Shown here piece after piece: positions 13,295 through 13,316 of a DNA stretch of 13,316 bases (position 1 is its first letter; the number at the start of each line of letters is the position of its first letter). Position numbers and translations under genes: made by a program. The DNA is from Candidatus Symbiobacter sp. (GTDB taxonomy: Bacteria; Pseudomonadota; Alphaproteobacteria; Elsterales; Elsteraceae): assembly GCA_030054015.1 (NCBI GenBank), contig JASGCR010000028.1, forward strand, positions 1-13,316, read 5' to 3'. Under the pieces are notes generated by a model. That model saw only the letters and a program-made list of their open reading frames with translations. It ran no database searches and had not been told where the DNA came from.

Positions 13295-13316
13295 TGCAAG
13301 CGGATTCCCGCTTGCA
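13295..13316. repeat. Perfect hairpin at the window's right edge
   Basis: Arms TGCAAGCGG (13295-13303) and CCGCTTGCA (13308-13316) pair perfectly around the loop ATTC. The last base of the window is the last base of the arm, so the structure may extend further. It could be a terminator stem or the end of a dispersed repeat. Confidence 0.6.

Overview
The window looks like a chromosomal segment of an alphaproteobacterium. The class call is an inference from protein character and tRNA type and was not checked by a search. Most of it is GC-rich, densely packed housekeeping DNA. Two accessory patches interrupt it: a phage-derived insert near 6.0-6.9 kb and a restriction-modification cluster from about 10.6 kb to the right edge, which becomes markedly AT-rich.

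Layout from left to right. A fragment of a C7/G7 palindromic repeat sits at the left edge. Next is a Nu-class glutathione transferase (minus), divergent from dapB (lysine/peptidoglycan biosynthesis), which overlaps nth (endonuclease III). Convergent with nth, and overlapping it by 44 bp, is a YbbA/YbbP-type ABC system (ATPase then permease, minus strand, ATGA-coupled). Both proteins of this system carry short in-frame tandem repeats. The ybbAP genes and the divergent tesA esterase form an arrangement also known from E. coli. Here about 1 kb lies between them, holding a tRNA-like four-way-junction sequence and a lone PBECR-type phage domain gene. After tesA come rpsT (minus), ndk (plus) and queF (plus), then a ~237-bp inverted-repeat element that resembles a MITE, then queG. 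queF and queG act at an early (preQ0 to preQ1) and the final (epoxyqueuosine to queuosine) step of queuosine tRNA modification.

A complete CAT-anticodon tRNA marks the end of the core block. To its right are a class-beta DNA methyltransferase, a MvaI/BcnI-family restriction endonuclease 2 bp behind it, and, convergent with that and 15 bp away, a second full-length MvaI/BcnI-family homologue. The second homologue is far more AT-rich, has its own promoter-like sequence, and carries changes at the active-site positions (Q-I-K in place of E-x-K).

The most interesting part is this two-nuclease, one-methyltransferase cluster beside a tRNA. Next are the tRNA-like element abutting the phage-derived gene inside the tesA/ybbAP locus, and the nested-palindrome repeat between the two queuosine genes. 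No CRISPR array, integrase or transposase gene is visible.
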